The notes under the pieces: model-generated
Seen by the model: the letters and a program-made list of their open reading frames with translations, nothing else
Told to the model about the DNA's origin: nothing
Database searches by the model: none
Assembly: GCA_963709525.1 (NCBI GenBank)
Contig: CAVPXB010000015.1
Coordinates: 372,001 to 436,000, forward strand
Direction: 5' to 3'
DNA from: CAIWHR01 sp963709525
Lineage (GTDB): Bacteria > Pseudomonadota > Gammaproteobacteria > Burkholderiales > Casimicrobiaceae
DNA: 64,000 bases
Position numbers and translations under genes: made by a program
Shown here: in pieces, positions 1 through 9,352 of the stretch
Layout: each line of letters begins with the position of its first letter
Position numbering within the stretch: position 1 is the first letter of the stretch

Positions 1-1
1 T

Positions 2-226
2 GCCGGCGCCGCGTTCGTCAAGACCTCGACCGGGTTTCATCCGACCGGGGGCGCCACCGTCGACGATGTGCGACTGATGCGCGAGATCGTCGGCCACGAC
101 CGAGGCGTCAAGGCGTCCGGCGGCATAAGGACGCTGGCCGATGCGCAAACGATGCTCGCTGCCGGCGCGAGCCGGATCGGCACCTCGGCGAGCGTCGCGA
201 TTCTGGCAGCGCTGCCCGACGGCTGA
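2..226 (+). CDS. deoC: Deoxyribose-phosphate aldolase, C-terminal part (5' end outside window)
   Basis: The reading frame enters from the left edge and ends at TGA 224-226, giving about 74 C-terminal residues. DeoC cleaves 2-deoxyribose 5-phosphate to glyceraldehyde 3-phosphate and acetaldehyde in nucleoside catabolism. The Schiff-base lysine motif FVKTSTGF and the second conserved lysine in VKASGGIRT are both visible, followed by the phosphate-binding GASRIGTS. These are diagnostic of the class I DeoC barrel end. Only the length and start are unknown because the gene is cut by the window. Confidence 0.93.
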   Translation, partial: AGAAFVKTSTGFHPTGGATVDDVRLMREIVGHDRGVKASGGIRTLADAQTMLAAGASRIGTSASVAILAALPDG

Positions 227-278
227 AGGGGGATGCGCGCGCCGTCGCCGGGCGCTTTATCCACTACCATGTCGGGCC

Positions 279-1454
279 ATGCCTGCGGTCCCGATGAACC
301 TGCCGACGATTTTGGCGCTGCACCGCGACGTCGGTCGCGCTGCGGACGTGTCGCGCCTGGGCCGTTGGCTGCTGCTGTCCGCGGCGTTCCATCTCGCGTT
401 GATTGCGGCGTTCGCCGAGGTCGTTTGGACGCCGGAAGGTCTCGACGGCGCGGCCAGGGGCGGCGCGCTCACCGTGCGGCTGCGCTTGCGCTGGGCGAAG
501 CCGGCGGAGGCGCCGCCGGTGCAGGATGTTCAACGCCGGGCCCCCGTTGCCGATCGACCTGCCCCGGCCAGGGTCGATGCAGCGCGCCGCGCGCCCGCCG
601 ACCCGGTTCCCTTGCCGCGGATCACCGCCGAGCCGATTCCCGCCATCCAGGCGCCGACGATGACCGTGCCGGCGGTCGCTGCGGCCCCGTCGTTGCCGGA
701 GCCACCGCCGCTGCCGCGCGTTGTCGCCGAGCCGCTGGCGCCTATCGAAGCGCCGGCGATGCGGGCGCTGCCACAGGACGCGGCGCCTTTGGTCGAGCCA
801 CCGCCGCTGCCGCGGGTTGTCGCCGTGCCGCTGCCGCGCATCGAAGCGCCGGCGATGCGGGCGCTGCCACAGGACGCGGCGCCTTTGGTCGAGCCGCCGC
901 CGTTGCCCCGGATCGAGGCCGAAGCCCTCGCGCCTGTCGCACCGGCCGCGGCACCGGTGATGCGCCCCGCGCCCCGGGACGCGGCCCCGCTGGCCGAACC
1001 GCGGGTGCCACCGGCCAGCGCCCCGCCGCCAGCCGATGCCCAGCCAGCGCGGGTAGGCGCGACGCCCCCAGGCCCGACCGCGCCTGGTGCGGTCCTGGCG
1101 CCAACCGGGCCGGCTCGCCTCGACTTCGGTCCCCGCCGCAGCGTCGATCCGGATCTGGCGGCGCTCGTCGGCGAGCCCGTGCCTGAAGCGCCGCCAACGC
1201 CGAGCAAACCTGCCGGGCTCGATCTTGACGCCACGCGGGCCCTGGCGAGAAACCTGCATCGCGCACCCGCGGCGACAAAGCCGGGCCAGGCGCTCGACCT
1301 ATCGGTTCCCAGGCCGGACGCCGAATCCACGCTCGGGCGCGCGATCGGCAAGGCGGCGCAACCGGATTGCCGCGTCGCCTATGCCGGATTGGGTCTGCTC
1401 GGCGTTCCGTTCCTGCTGTTCGACACGGTTACCGACACCGGCTGCCGCTGGTAG
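279..1454 (+). CDS. Pro/Ala-rich TonB-like membrane-anchored protein
   Basis: About 391 aa. A single hydrophobic segment near residues 30-50 (WLLLSAAFHLALIAAFAEVVW) anchors a long Pro/Ala/Glu-rich region, the architecture of TonB-like energy transducers and periplasm-spanning linkers. The middle is built from a 32-residue repeat containing EPPPLPR and EAPAMRALPQDAAP. The last 30 residues (DCRVAYAGLGLLGVPFLLFD... ending GCRW) form a compact conserved-looking tail that I recall from uncharacterised betaproteobacterial proteins, not a classical TonB C-terminal domain. The frame is open further upstream, but ATG 279 or ATG 294 places the helix normally near the N-terminus. Precise role unknown. 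Confidence 0.72.
   Translation: MPAVPMNLPTILALHRDVGRAADVSRLGRWLLLSAAFHLALIAAFAEVVWTPEGLDGAARGGALTVRLRLRWAKPAEAPPVQDVQRRAPVADRPAPARVDAARRAPADPVPLPRITAEPIPAIQAPTMTVPAVAAAPSLPEPPPLPRVVAEPLAPIEAPAMRALPQDAAPLVEPPPLPRVVAVPLPRIEAPAMRALPQDAAPLVEPPPLPRIEAEALAPVAPAAAPVMRPAPRDAAPLAEPRVPPASAPPPADAQPARVGATPPGPTAPGAVLAPTGPARLDFGPRRSVDPDLAALVGEPVPEAPPTPSKPAGLDLDATRALARNLHRAPAATKPGQALDLSVPRPDAESTLGRAIGKAAQPDCRVAYAGLGLLGVPFLLFDTVTDTGCRW
712..905 (+). repeat. In-gene tandem repeat, 96-bp period
   Basis: Two nearly identical copies lie back to back inside the Pro-rich gene, with equivalent points at 744 and 840 (96 bp apart, 32 codons). A third, diverged unit precedes them and a fourth follows. The repeat keeps frame, so copy number change would only lengthen or shorten the periplasmic spacer. 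Confidence 0.8.
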
Positions 1455-1534
1455 CGGTGGTGTGGAGTGGGTGCAACGCCCGTCCGGCGCAAACCGGGTC
1501 GCCGGATCGGCGCCACAAAGGTAATTTGCACGGA

Positions 1535-1792
1535 ATGGAGAAAGCGGGATTGCTCGCGTCGGCCATCGAACAGATCGACAAGCACAACCGGCGCGTGTAC
1601 GAAATCACGACCGAAGGGCGCAAGGCGCTGCGGCTCGCCAAGGCGAAAGTGTGGGAACTGTTCCGCGAGTTCTTCGAGGAGGAACTCGAGTTCGGCGCCA
1701 AGGGCGCGGGGCGGCCGCGCCGGTCGGCGGCGGGTGTGCCGGCGAAGCCATCCCGCAAGGCGCCATCGCGCGCCAGGTCGAAGAAGGATTGA
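1535..1792 (+). pseudogene. PadR-like regulator, C-terminal remnant
   Basis: The frame reads MEKAGLLASAIEQIDKHNRR then VYEITTEGRKALRLAK, which matches the wing and following helix of PadR-family winged-helix repressors (usual form: LxxMExxGLL...RRxYxxTxxGxxAL). The recognition-helix half that should precede it is missing; upstream in the same frame there is no PadR-like sequence. A Lys/Arg-rich tail (RRSAAGVPAKPSRKAPSRAR) follows. Either a 5'-truncated gene or a short protein from the ATG at 1535. I favour truncation. Confidence 0.5.
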
Positions 1793-1883
1793 GATGCGTG
1801 GCGCCCATTCGCAATGGGTGCGCGACAGGCGTAGGACGTCGGCATTCAGCAGTGGAACCGGATGACCTGGAAGTGGGAGCCCT

Positions 1884-1988
1884 ATTGATCCGGCATGAAT
1901 TTGATTGAAGCGTTCGCCCTGAGTTTGTCGAAGGGCTTCGACTGGCTCAGCCCGAACGGAAATTGATAGATCACTGTGCCGGATCAAT
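1884..1988. repeat. Inverted-repeat-bounded element with REP-like palindrome
   Basis: Perfect 12-bp inverted ends (attgatccggca at 1884-1895 and its complement at 1977-1988) enclose 81 bp. Inside, about 1911-1960 is an imperfect palindrome of the type cgccctgag..ttgtcgaagggcttcgac..ctcagcccg, a dispersed REP-like sequence seen in many proteobacterial genomes. It separates two gene remnants. Confidence 0.6.
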
Positions 1989-1990
1989 AA

Positions 1991-2125
1991 GGGCAGAAGA
2001 ATGACTGGGAAACCAACTGCGCGACCTGCCACGCCACCGGCTTCCGGCTGACCGCGTATGACGAGAAGAATCCCGCGGCCCAGAAAAACGACCTCTGCCA
2101 CACCGCACAGGGCGCGCCGGCCCAG
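1991..2125 (+). pseudogene. Multihaem cytochrome c fragment
   Basis: Immediately after an in-frame TAA at 1988-1990 the frame reads NDWETNCATCHATGFRLTAY, containing one clear CxxCH haem-attachment motif, then a second cysteine-histidine pair (DLCH) lacking the full motif. This resembles the haem-binding stretch of periplasmic multihaem cytochromes. There is no start codon, signal peptide or continuation, so it is a remnant whose left edge coincides with the inverted-repeat element. Confidence 0.5.
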
Positions 2126-2337
2126 TACGTCCCGGCCCCGGTGGTCGGGCACCCTGCTCGCCCCATTGTCCTCGTCACGTTGGTCCACGGACGCGGTGCG
2201 CGCGATCAGCTGATTTCGTGCCGGACAACCGAACCCGCGGCTCGCGCGTTAGTCCAACCTACAGGGGTTTCCGCGAAGGGCGCGGATCGTCCGCGTCGGC
2301 GCGTTGCGCTCGGCGCGGCACAGGCCACGGAGGTCCG

Positions 2338-2979
2338 ATGAACAAGCGCTTCTTGCTGCAGGGTGGGGTGATCGCCCTGGCGTTGACGATGGCTGCCGCT
2401 GGCGTCGAGGTCTACGCGGCGCGGGGGGGTGGGGGTGGCGGTGGTCAAGGGTCGGGTGGCGGTTCCCCCGGCGGTGGTGGTGGGTCGCGCCCCGGCGGGA
2501 GTTGGCAGGGCGGTGGGGGCGGACAGGGTGGCGGGAGCTGGCACGGCGGCGGGAGCTGGCGCGGCGGCAACTGGCACGGTGGCAACTGGCACGGTGGCAA
2601 CTGGCACGGTGGCGGCTGGCGCGGCAATGGCTGGCACGGCGGGTCTCCTTGGGTCTGGCGCGGGGGCTCTTGGGGCGGCGGAAGTTGGGGTTGGTCTGGC
2701 GGCTGGTGGGGACCGAACGTCGGCCTCACCTTCGGACTCCCGGCTTTCTGGGGCTGGCCCTTTTACGACCTCGCGTGGACGACCCCTTCTTCCGCGTTTG
2801 TGTTCCAGGACCCGGCGATGACGCTGATCCCATCACCCGCGGCACCGGCGCCGGCGACCTTCTGGTACTACTGCACCGAGCCGGCAGGGTATTTCCCTTA
2901 TGTCCAGAGCTGCGGCAGGGCCTGGATTCCGGTGCTGCCGCAGAGCGTGATGCCCGCGCCGTCGGCTCCGACGCAGTAG
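2338..2979 (+). CDS. Exported Gly/Trp/His-rich protein
   Basis: 213 aa from ATG 2338, preceded by a good Shine-Dalgarno (ggagg at 2329-2333). An N-terminal signal peptide (FLLQGGVIALALTMAAAGVE, cleavage near VYAA) is followed by about 100 residues of low complexity dominated by Gly with repeats such as NWHGGNWHGG and GGSWHGGGSW. The C-terminal third is ordinary sequence with aromatic and Pro residues (YYCTEPAGYFPYVQSC), a tail common to small exported proteins of this kind. Likely an envelope or surface protein; function unknown. It is followed 25 bp downstream by a lipoprotein gene in the same direction. Confidence 0.75.
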   Translation: MNKRFLLQGGVIALALTMAAAGVEVYAARGGGGGGGQGSGGGSPGGGGGSRPGGSWQGGGGGQGGGSWHGGGSWRGGNWHGGNWHGGNWHGGGWRGNGWHGGSPWVWRGGSWGGGSWGWSGGWWGPNVGLTFGLPAFWGWPFYDLAWTTPSSAFVFQDPAMTLIPSPAAPAPATFWYYCTEPAGYFPYVQSCGRAWIPVLPQSVMPAPSAPTQ

Positions 2980-3004
2980 TGGCTGCTCACTTTCCGCGAT
3001 AGGG

Positions 3005-3682
3005 ATGGCGATGAAATCTCGATGGATGTGGGCGGCGGCGGCGGTGGCAGCGGCCGGGTTGTCCGGCTGCGTGACGGTCCCGGTCGGGCCTGCCGTCGCC
3101 ATCATGCCGAGCCCAAACCGGAGCTTCGAGCAGTTTCGTGTCGACGATGCGGGTTGCCGAAACTATGCGCAGACTGCCATCGGCGGCGCCACGCAGGCAG
3201 CGATGGACAACGCGGCAGCGGCGGCGGTCGCCGGGACCATGATGGGTGCCATGACCGGCGCGATCATCGGCGCGGCCGCGGGCGACGCGGGTGCGGGTGC
3301 CGCCATCGGTGCCGGTACGGGATTGCTGTGGGGCAGCGCGGCCAGCGCGCCCGGCTACACGTCGCACGAATTGCAGCGCCGCTACGACGTTTTCTACGCG
3401 CAGTGCATGGTTTCGCGCGGCCATCAATTCCCCGGACGGGTGACCTACCGGGCACCTGCGTATCCGCCGCCGAACACGCCGCCGCCCCGGCTTGCCCCGG
3501 GCGCGACCGCGCCACCGCCAGGCGCCGCCTTGCCCGGCAACTACCCCCCGCCCGGGACGCCCGCGCCGATGGGCATCGACGGCGGGACGCGCGGGCGCGT
3601 CGTGCCGGCCCCGGTCAATCCGCCGCCCGCGTATCCGCCGGCGGGCACGCCACCCCCAGGCACGCTGCCGCCTTCGTCCTGA
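3005..3682 (+). CDS. Glycine-zipper outer-membrane lipoprotein
   Basis: 225 aa. The N-terminus carries a lipoprotein signal with lipobox LSGC at about residue 22. Residues 60-115 are a glycine zipper (GTMMGAMTGAIIGAAAGDAG and on), typical of small outer-membrane or periplasmic proteins that insert as packed helices. A short conserved segment with two cysteines (CRNYAQ, YAQCMVSRGHQ) follows, then a Pro-rich tail of about 80 residues. ATG 3011 is an alternative start and would not change the signal. Probably co-transcribed with the upstream Gly-rich protein. Confidence 0.78.
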   Translation: MAMKSRWMWAAAAVAAAGLSGCVTVPVGPAVAIMPSPNRSFEQFRVDDAGCRNYAQTAIGGATQAAMDNAAAAAVAGTMMGAMTGAIIGAAAGDAGAGAAIGAGTGLLWGSAASAPGYTSHELQRRYDVFYAQCMVSRGHQFPGRVTYRAPAYPPPNTPPPRLAPGATAPPPGAALPGNYPPPGTPAPMGIDGGTRGRVVPAPVNPPPAYPPAGTPPPGTLPPSS

Positions 3683-3692
3683 GCGCCTGCGG

Positions 3693-5309
<1,617 letters not shown>

Positions 5310-5482
5310 GAGTTCTGCAGCACCGCCCGCGAGGTCGCTTTTCGACGGCCAGGGCAAAAAATGAAAAACCGCCGGCCAGGAGCGGCGGGCGGCAGGGCAG
5401 GGTGAATTATACCGCGCCCGTTTTGGCCGCGACCTCGTCCGCGCGGCACGGTATCCCGCGACCGGCGCTGGTCGCACGCGAA

Positions 5483-5680
5483 TCAGGGCTTGTCGCCGAC
5501 TTCCCCGCGTTTGGCGGCGGCATCCAACACCGTCTGCTCGACCGCCTTGGCCTTGTCGCGGGCTTCGCGCTGGGTCTTGGCGAAATCGAGACCCTTTTCG
5601 TCTTTCGCCGGGCAGGCGGCGAGCCCGACCGCCGACAGCCCCAGCAGGGCGAGAACAACCACACGCGGCAGCCTGGTCAT
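5483..5680 (-). CDS. Small lipoprotein
   Basis: 65 aa from the methionine of MTRLPRVVVLALLGL; lipobox LAAC near residue 23. The mature part is short and charged with an Ala/Lys/Glu-rich predicted helix (TQREARDKAKAVEQTVLDAA). Small lipoproteins of this type are frequent near gshB or prfC in betaproteobacteria, but I know no function. An in-frame ATG ten codons upstream exists and would precede the signal awkwardly. Confidence 0.65.
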   Translation of the reverse strand: MTRLPRVVVLALLGLSAVGLAACPAKDEKGLDFAKTQREARDKAKAVEQTVLDAAAKRGEVGDKP

Positions 5681-5796
5681 CGGGAACGCTCCGTCTTCGT
5701 CAGCCGGCACGGCGGTGCCGACCGGCGCGAGTTCATTTCCACCGCCACCGACGCTCGATGGGGCGAGCGATTTGATAGGATGGCAGTCCCGCCTCT

Positions 5797-6750
5797 ATGA
5801 AGTCTGCCATGGATTTCGCGTTCATTCTCGACCCTCTGCCCGAACTCAAGGCCTACAAGGATTCCAGCGTGGCCATGATGCGCTCGCTCGCGGCGCGCGG
5901 CCATGCGGTCTGCGCGTTGCAGCCGGCAGACCTCGCCTGGGAAGCCGGAACGGTCCGCGCGCGCGTCGCGCCGCTGACGCTCACGACCGACGATCACGAT
6001 TGGTATCAGGCCGGTCCCGCCGAAGATCGTCCGCTGGCGAGTTTCGCCGCCGTGCTGCAGCGCAAGGATCCGCCCTTCGACATGGAGTACGTCTACGCGA
6101 CGTATCTGCTCGAACTGGCCGAGCGCGAGGGGGCGCGGGTTTTCAATCGCCCCCGCGCGATTCGCGACCACAACGAAAAAATGGCGATCGCCCGCTTCAC
6201 CGATTTCGTCGCGCCGACGCTGGTGACGCGCGACGCCGAGCGCATCAATGCCTTCATCGACGCGCATCGCGACACGATCCTGAAGCCGCTCGACGGCATG
6301 GGCGGCGCCTCGGTGTTTCGCGTGCGTGACACGGACCCCAACCGCAACGTGATCATCGAGACGCTGTCGCAGCACGGCGCGCGCACGGTGATGGCGCAGC
6401 GCTATCTGCCGGAGATCGCCGATGGCGACAAGCGGGTGTTGCTGATCGCGGGCGAAGCGGTGCCGTACGCGCTCGCCCGCATCCCGAAGCCCGGCGAGAC
6501 GCGCGGCAACCTCGCTGCCGGCGGGCGCGGCGAAGCGCGGCCGCTGACCGCGCGCGAGCGCGAAATCGCCGCGGCAGTGGGCCCGAAACTATGGGCCGAG
6601 GGCCTGCTCGTCGTCGGGCTCGACGTGATCGGCGCGTGCCTCACCGAGGTCAACGTGACGAGTCCGACGTGCTTTGTGGAGATCACCGAGCAGACCGGAT
6701 TCGACGTGGCGGACATGTTCGCCGATGCCCTGCTTCGCGCCTGTGCCTGA
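5797..6750 (+). CDS. gshB: Glutathione synthetase
   Basis: About 317 aa (313 from the alternative ATG at 5809, which matches the family start better: MDFAFILDPLPELKAYKDSS). GshB joins gamma-glutamylcysteine and glycine with ATP in the cytoplasm. The ATP-grasp fold is evident: KPLDGMGGASVFR glycine-rich loop near residues 165-178, the RYLPEI substrate segment, then LTEVNVTSPT and the C-terminal FVEITEQTGFDVA. First gene of a conserved block with the PTS proteins that follow. Confidence 0.96.
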   Translation: MKSAMDFAFILDPLPELKAYKDSSVAMMRSLAARGHAVCALQPADLAWEAGTVRARVAPLTLTTDDHDWYQAGPAEDRPLASFAAVLQRKDPPFDMEYVYATYLLELAEREGARVFNRPRAIRDHNEKMAIARFTDFVAPTLVTRDAERINAFIDAHRDTILKPLDGMGGASVFRVRDTDPNRNVIIETLSQHGARTVMAQRYLPEIADGDKRVLLIAGEAVPYALARIPKPGETRGNLAAGGRGEARPLTAREREIAAAVGPKLWAEGLLVVGLDVIGACLTEVNVTSPTCFVEITEQTGFDVADMFADALLRACA

Positions 6751-6842
6751 AGCCTCCGAAACCGGAGGGCGTGCGTGCTAACATTCGCCGAATCAATGGC
6801 TTCGCACGACGTCGCGAAGCGGCAGCCATCGCGGAAAGCGCC

Positions 6843-7256
6843 TTGATCGGCATTCTCATCATCGCCCACGACAGTCTCGGCGACAGCCTGCTGCGCGCCG
6901 TCACGCACGTACTCGGCACGCGGCCGCCGCAGTTCGAAGTGCTGTCGGTCGCGGCCACCGACGACCCGTTGCAGCTGCTCCCGGCCGCGCGCGAGCAGGT
7001 GGCGCGCCTCGACACCGGCAAGGGAGTCCTCATCTTCTCGGACATCTACGGCGCCACCCCGTGCAATCTCGCCTGCAAGCTCCTGCAATCGGGCCGCGTC
7101 GAAGGCCTCGCGGGCGTCAACCTGCCGATGCTCGTGCGTGCGTTCACCTATCGCAACAAGGGCATGGAGACGATGGTCAGGAAAGCCGTTTCGGGCGGTT
7201 GCGATGGCGTGCGGCATATCGAAGTGGATCCCGTCCATGCAACAGCGCGACGTTGA
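6843..7256 (+). CDS. PTS EIIA component, mannose family
   Basis: 137 aa from TTG 6843, the only start that gives the family N-terminus (L/M)IGILIIAHDSLGDSL. His-9 of this segment is the phospho-acceptor. Other family motifs are LIFSDIYGATPCN and GVNLPMLVRAF. With no EIIB/C nearby, this is the regulatory PTS EIIA found next to HPr and EI in betaproteobacteria, likely signalling rather than importing sugar. A weak Shine-Dalgarno (ggaaag) precedes the TTG. Its end overlaps the HPr gene by 20 bp, suggesting translational coupling. Confidence 0.88.
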   Translation: MIGILIIAHDSLGDSLLRAVTHVLGTRPPQFEVLSVAATDDPLQLLPAAREQVARLDTGKGVLIFSDIYGATPCNLACKLLQSGRVEGLAGVNLPMLVRAFTYRNKGMETMVRKAVSGGCDGVRHIEVDPVHATARR

Positions 7257-7506
7257 GATCATCAACAAGCTGGGTCTGCATGCCCGCGCGTCGGCGAAGC
7301 TCACGCAGCTTGCCGCCAAATACCAGTGCGACGTCTTCATGTCGCGGTCGGCGCGCAAGGTCAACGCCAAGAGCATCATGGGCGTGATGATGCTGGCGGC
7401 GGGAAAGGGTGCTCGCGTGATCCTCGAGACCGACGGTCCGGACGAGGTCGAAGCCATGGCTGCGCTGATCGCCCTGATCGGCGATTGCTTCGGCGAGGGC
7501 GGCTGA
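7237..7506 (+). CDS. ptsH: Phosphocarrier protein HPr
   Basis: 89 aa. The active-site motif KLGLHARASAKL carries the phosphorylated His (residue 15), and KSIMGVMML carries Ser-46, the position regulated by HPr kinase where that enzyme exists. Length and motif spacing are normal. It relays phosphate from EI to the EIIA encoded just upstream. Overlap with the EIIA gene and 23 bp to ptsI indicate one operon. Confidence 0.96.
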   Translation: MQQRDVEIINKLGLHARASAKLTQLAAKYQCDVFMSRSARKVNAKSIMGVMMLAAGKGARVILETDGPDEVEAMAALIALIGDCFGEGG

Positions 7507-7529
7507 CCGCCGCGCCCGCGCTCCGATCG

Positions 7530-9266
7530 ATGGCCAGCTTCGCATTGCACGGCATCGGCGTCTCCGCTGGCATCGCCATCGGCCGCGCACAGCTCGTTTC
7601 GCACGCGACGCTGGAGGTCGCGCACTATGCGATCCCCGGTGGCAGGCTGGACGCCGAAGTGGAGCGCTTCAGCCGCGGCGTCGACGAGGTCAGGAGGGAG
7701 CTCGAGGCGCTGCATCTGTCGATGACCCGCGGTGATGCGCCGGCGGAGTTCGGCGCGTTTCTCGACGTGCACCGGATGATCCTCGACGATCCCACGCTGT
7801 CGGAGCTGCCGAAGAAGATCATCGTCGAGCAGCGCTGCAATGCCGAATGGGCGCTGACACAGCAGATGAACGTGCTGGTCGAGCAGTTCGACGAGATCGA
7901 GGATCCTTATCTGCGCGAGCGCAAGGCCGACGTCGTCCAGGTGGTCGAGCGCATCCTGAAACGCCTGATGGGCAAGCCGGGCGTCGTGGCGGCCAGCGCC
8001 GCGGAACACCAGACGATCCTCGTCGCGCACGATCTATCGCCGGCCGACGTCATCCAGTTCAAGCAGCATCGGTTCGGTGCCTTCCTGACCGATCTCGGCG
8101 GGGTGACCTCGCACACCGCGATCGTGGCCCGCAGCCTCGCGGTGCCCGCGGTGGTGGCCACGCACAATGCGCGGCAGCTCATTCGCGAGAACGAGCTCCT
8201 GATCGTCGACGGGACCAACCACGTCGTCATCGTCAATCCCGACAAGTCGGTGCTCGCCGAGTACCGGCTGAAGCAGAGCGAGCTCGAGCTCGACCGGGCG
8301 AAGCTCCGGCGCCTCAGGACCAAGCCGGCGAGGACCATCGACGGCGAACACATCGAACTGCACGCCAATATCGAGTTGCCCGAGGACATCCTGCAGGCGC
8401 TGGAGAACGGCGCCACCGGCATCGGCCTTTTTCGCTCCGAATTCCTGTTCCTGAATCGCGAGAGTTTGCCGACCGAGGACGAGCAGTTCGCGGCCTACCG
8501 GGCGGTGGCAGAGGGCATGGCCGGCCTGCCGGTGACCATACGCACCTTCGACCTGGGCGCCGACAAGGACAAGACGGGACTGGGCGGACTGGTGCGGGTG
8601 GCGCCCAACCCGGCGCTGGGCTTGCGCGCCATCCGGTTCTGCCTCGCCGAGCCCAGGCTGTTCCAGACCCAGCTGCGCGCCATCCTGCGCGCGTCGCACT
8701 ACGGCAACGTGCGCATCCTCGTGCCGATGCTCGCCTCGTCGTCCGAGATCGACCAGACGCTGGCGATGATCGAGCAGGCGAAGGACACGCTGCGCGAGCA
8801 GGGCGTCCCCTTCGATTCGGGCGTCGAGGTCGGCGGCATGCTGGAAATTCCCGCGGCCGTGCTGGCAATGGACTCGTTCCTCGAAAAGCTCGATTTCCTG
8901 TCCATCGGCACCAACGACCTCATCCAGTACACGCTGGCCATCGACCGTTCCGACGACGCGGTATCGCACCTCTACGATCCGCTGCACCCGGCGGTGCTGC
9001 GACTGCTGACGCTCGCCATCGGTGGCGCCAACAAGGCGGGCGTGCCGATCGCCGTTTGCGGCGAGATGGCAGGGGAGCAGCAGCTGACCCGCTTGCTGCT
9101 GGGGATGGGGTTGCGCATTTTCTCGATGCACCCGGCGCACCTCCTGTCGATCAAGCAGCGGGTGCTGACCAGCGAAGTCGGTGTCCTGCGGCCGGTGGTC
9201 GAGCGGATGCGGCGCACCGGCGACCCGGCAAAGCTCGTCGCGCTGCTCGACAAGTTGAACGGCTAA
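7530..9266 (+). CDS. ptsI: Phosphoenolpyruvate-protein phosphotransferase (Enzyme I)
   Basis: 578 aa, normal for EI. The N-terminal HPr-binding helices are followed by the phosphohistidine segment GGVTSHTAIVARSLAVPAVV (His near residue 190), then the PEP-binding barrel with GIGLFRSEFLF, RTFDLGADKDK, NPALGLRAIR and the C-terminal GTNDLIQYTLAIDRSD. Catalyses PEP-dependent autophosphorylation and transfer to HPr. The shared start MASFALHGIGVSAGIAIGRA is family-like. Last gene of the gshB-PTS block. Confidence 0.97.
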   Translation: MASFALHGIGVSAGIAIGRAQLVSHATLEVAHYAIPGGRLDAEVERFSRGVDEVRRELEALHLSMTRGDAPAEFGAFLDVHRMILDDPTLSELPKKIIVEQRCNAEWALTQQMNVLVEQFDEIEDPYLRERKADVVQVVERILKRLMGKPGVVAASAAEHQTILVAHDLSPADVIQFKQHRFGAFLTDLGGVTSHTAIVARSLAVPAVVATHNARQLIRENELLIVDGTNHVVIVNPDKSVLAEYRLKQSELELDRAKLRRLRTKPARTIDGEHIELHANIELPEDILQALENGATGIGLFRSEFLFLNRESLPTEDEQFAAYRAVAEGMAGLPVTIRTFDLGADKDKTGLGGLVRVAPNPALGLRAIRFCLAEPRLFQTQLRAILRASHYGNVRILVPMLASSSEIDQTLAMIEQAKDTLREQGVPFDSGVEVGGMLEIPAAVLAMDSFLEKLDFLSIGTNDLIQYTLAIDRSDDAVSHLYDPLHPAVLRLLTLAIGGANKAGVPIAVCGEMAGEQQLTRLLLGMGLRIFSMHPAHLLSIKQRVLTSEVGVLRPVVERMRRTGDPAKLVALLDKLNG

Positions 9267-9274
9267 GATGAAAC

Positions 9275-9352
9275 GGCCCCCACGCTCGCTTAGCTCGCTG
9301 CCCCCCGAGGGGGAGCAGTCAGTACCCTTCGGACGGCCGGGCGGGTACTGAC
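9275..9352. repeat. GC-rich intergenic hairpin repeat before metX
   Basis: Two stacked inverted repeats fill the ptsI-metX gap: a ccccc-cga-ggggg hairpin (9301-9313) and a perfect 9-bp pair tcagtaccc / gggtactga (9319-9327 and 9343-9351). The first is a dispersed Burkholderiales-type repeat. The second ends one base before the metX ATG at 9353, so it occupies the ribosome-binding region. It may terminate ptsI transcripts; no T-run follows. Confidence 0.6.

Noticed and set aside
712..905. CRISPR-like array
   Set aside because: The 96-bp units are coding tandem repeats with no separate spacer sequences.
264..1351. Long minus-strand and other-frame open frames opposite the Pro-rich gene
   Set aside because: GC-rich codon use keeps shadow frames open; no motifs or starts, and the plus-strand gene explains them.
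2218..2337. Extension of the Gly-rich protein upstream of ATG 2338
   Set aside because: No ribosome site upstream and it would bury the signal peptide.
2445..2729. Minus-strand Pro/Cys-rich frame opposite the Gly-rich protein
   Set aside because: A mirror image of the GGN/TGG repeats; no start signal.
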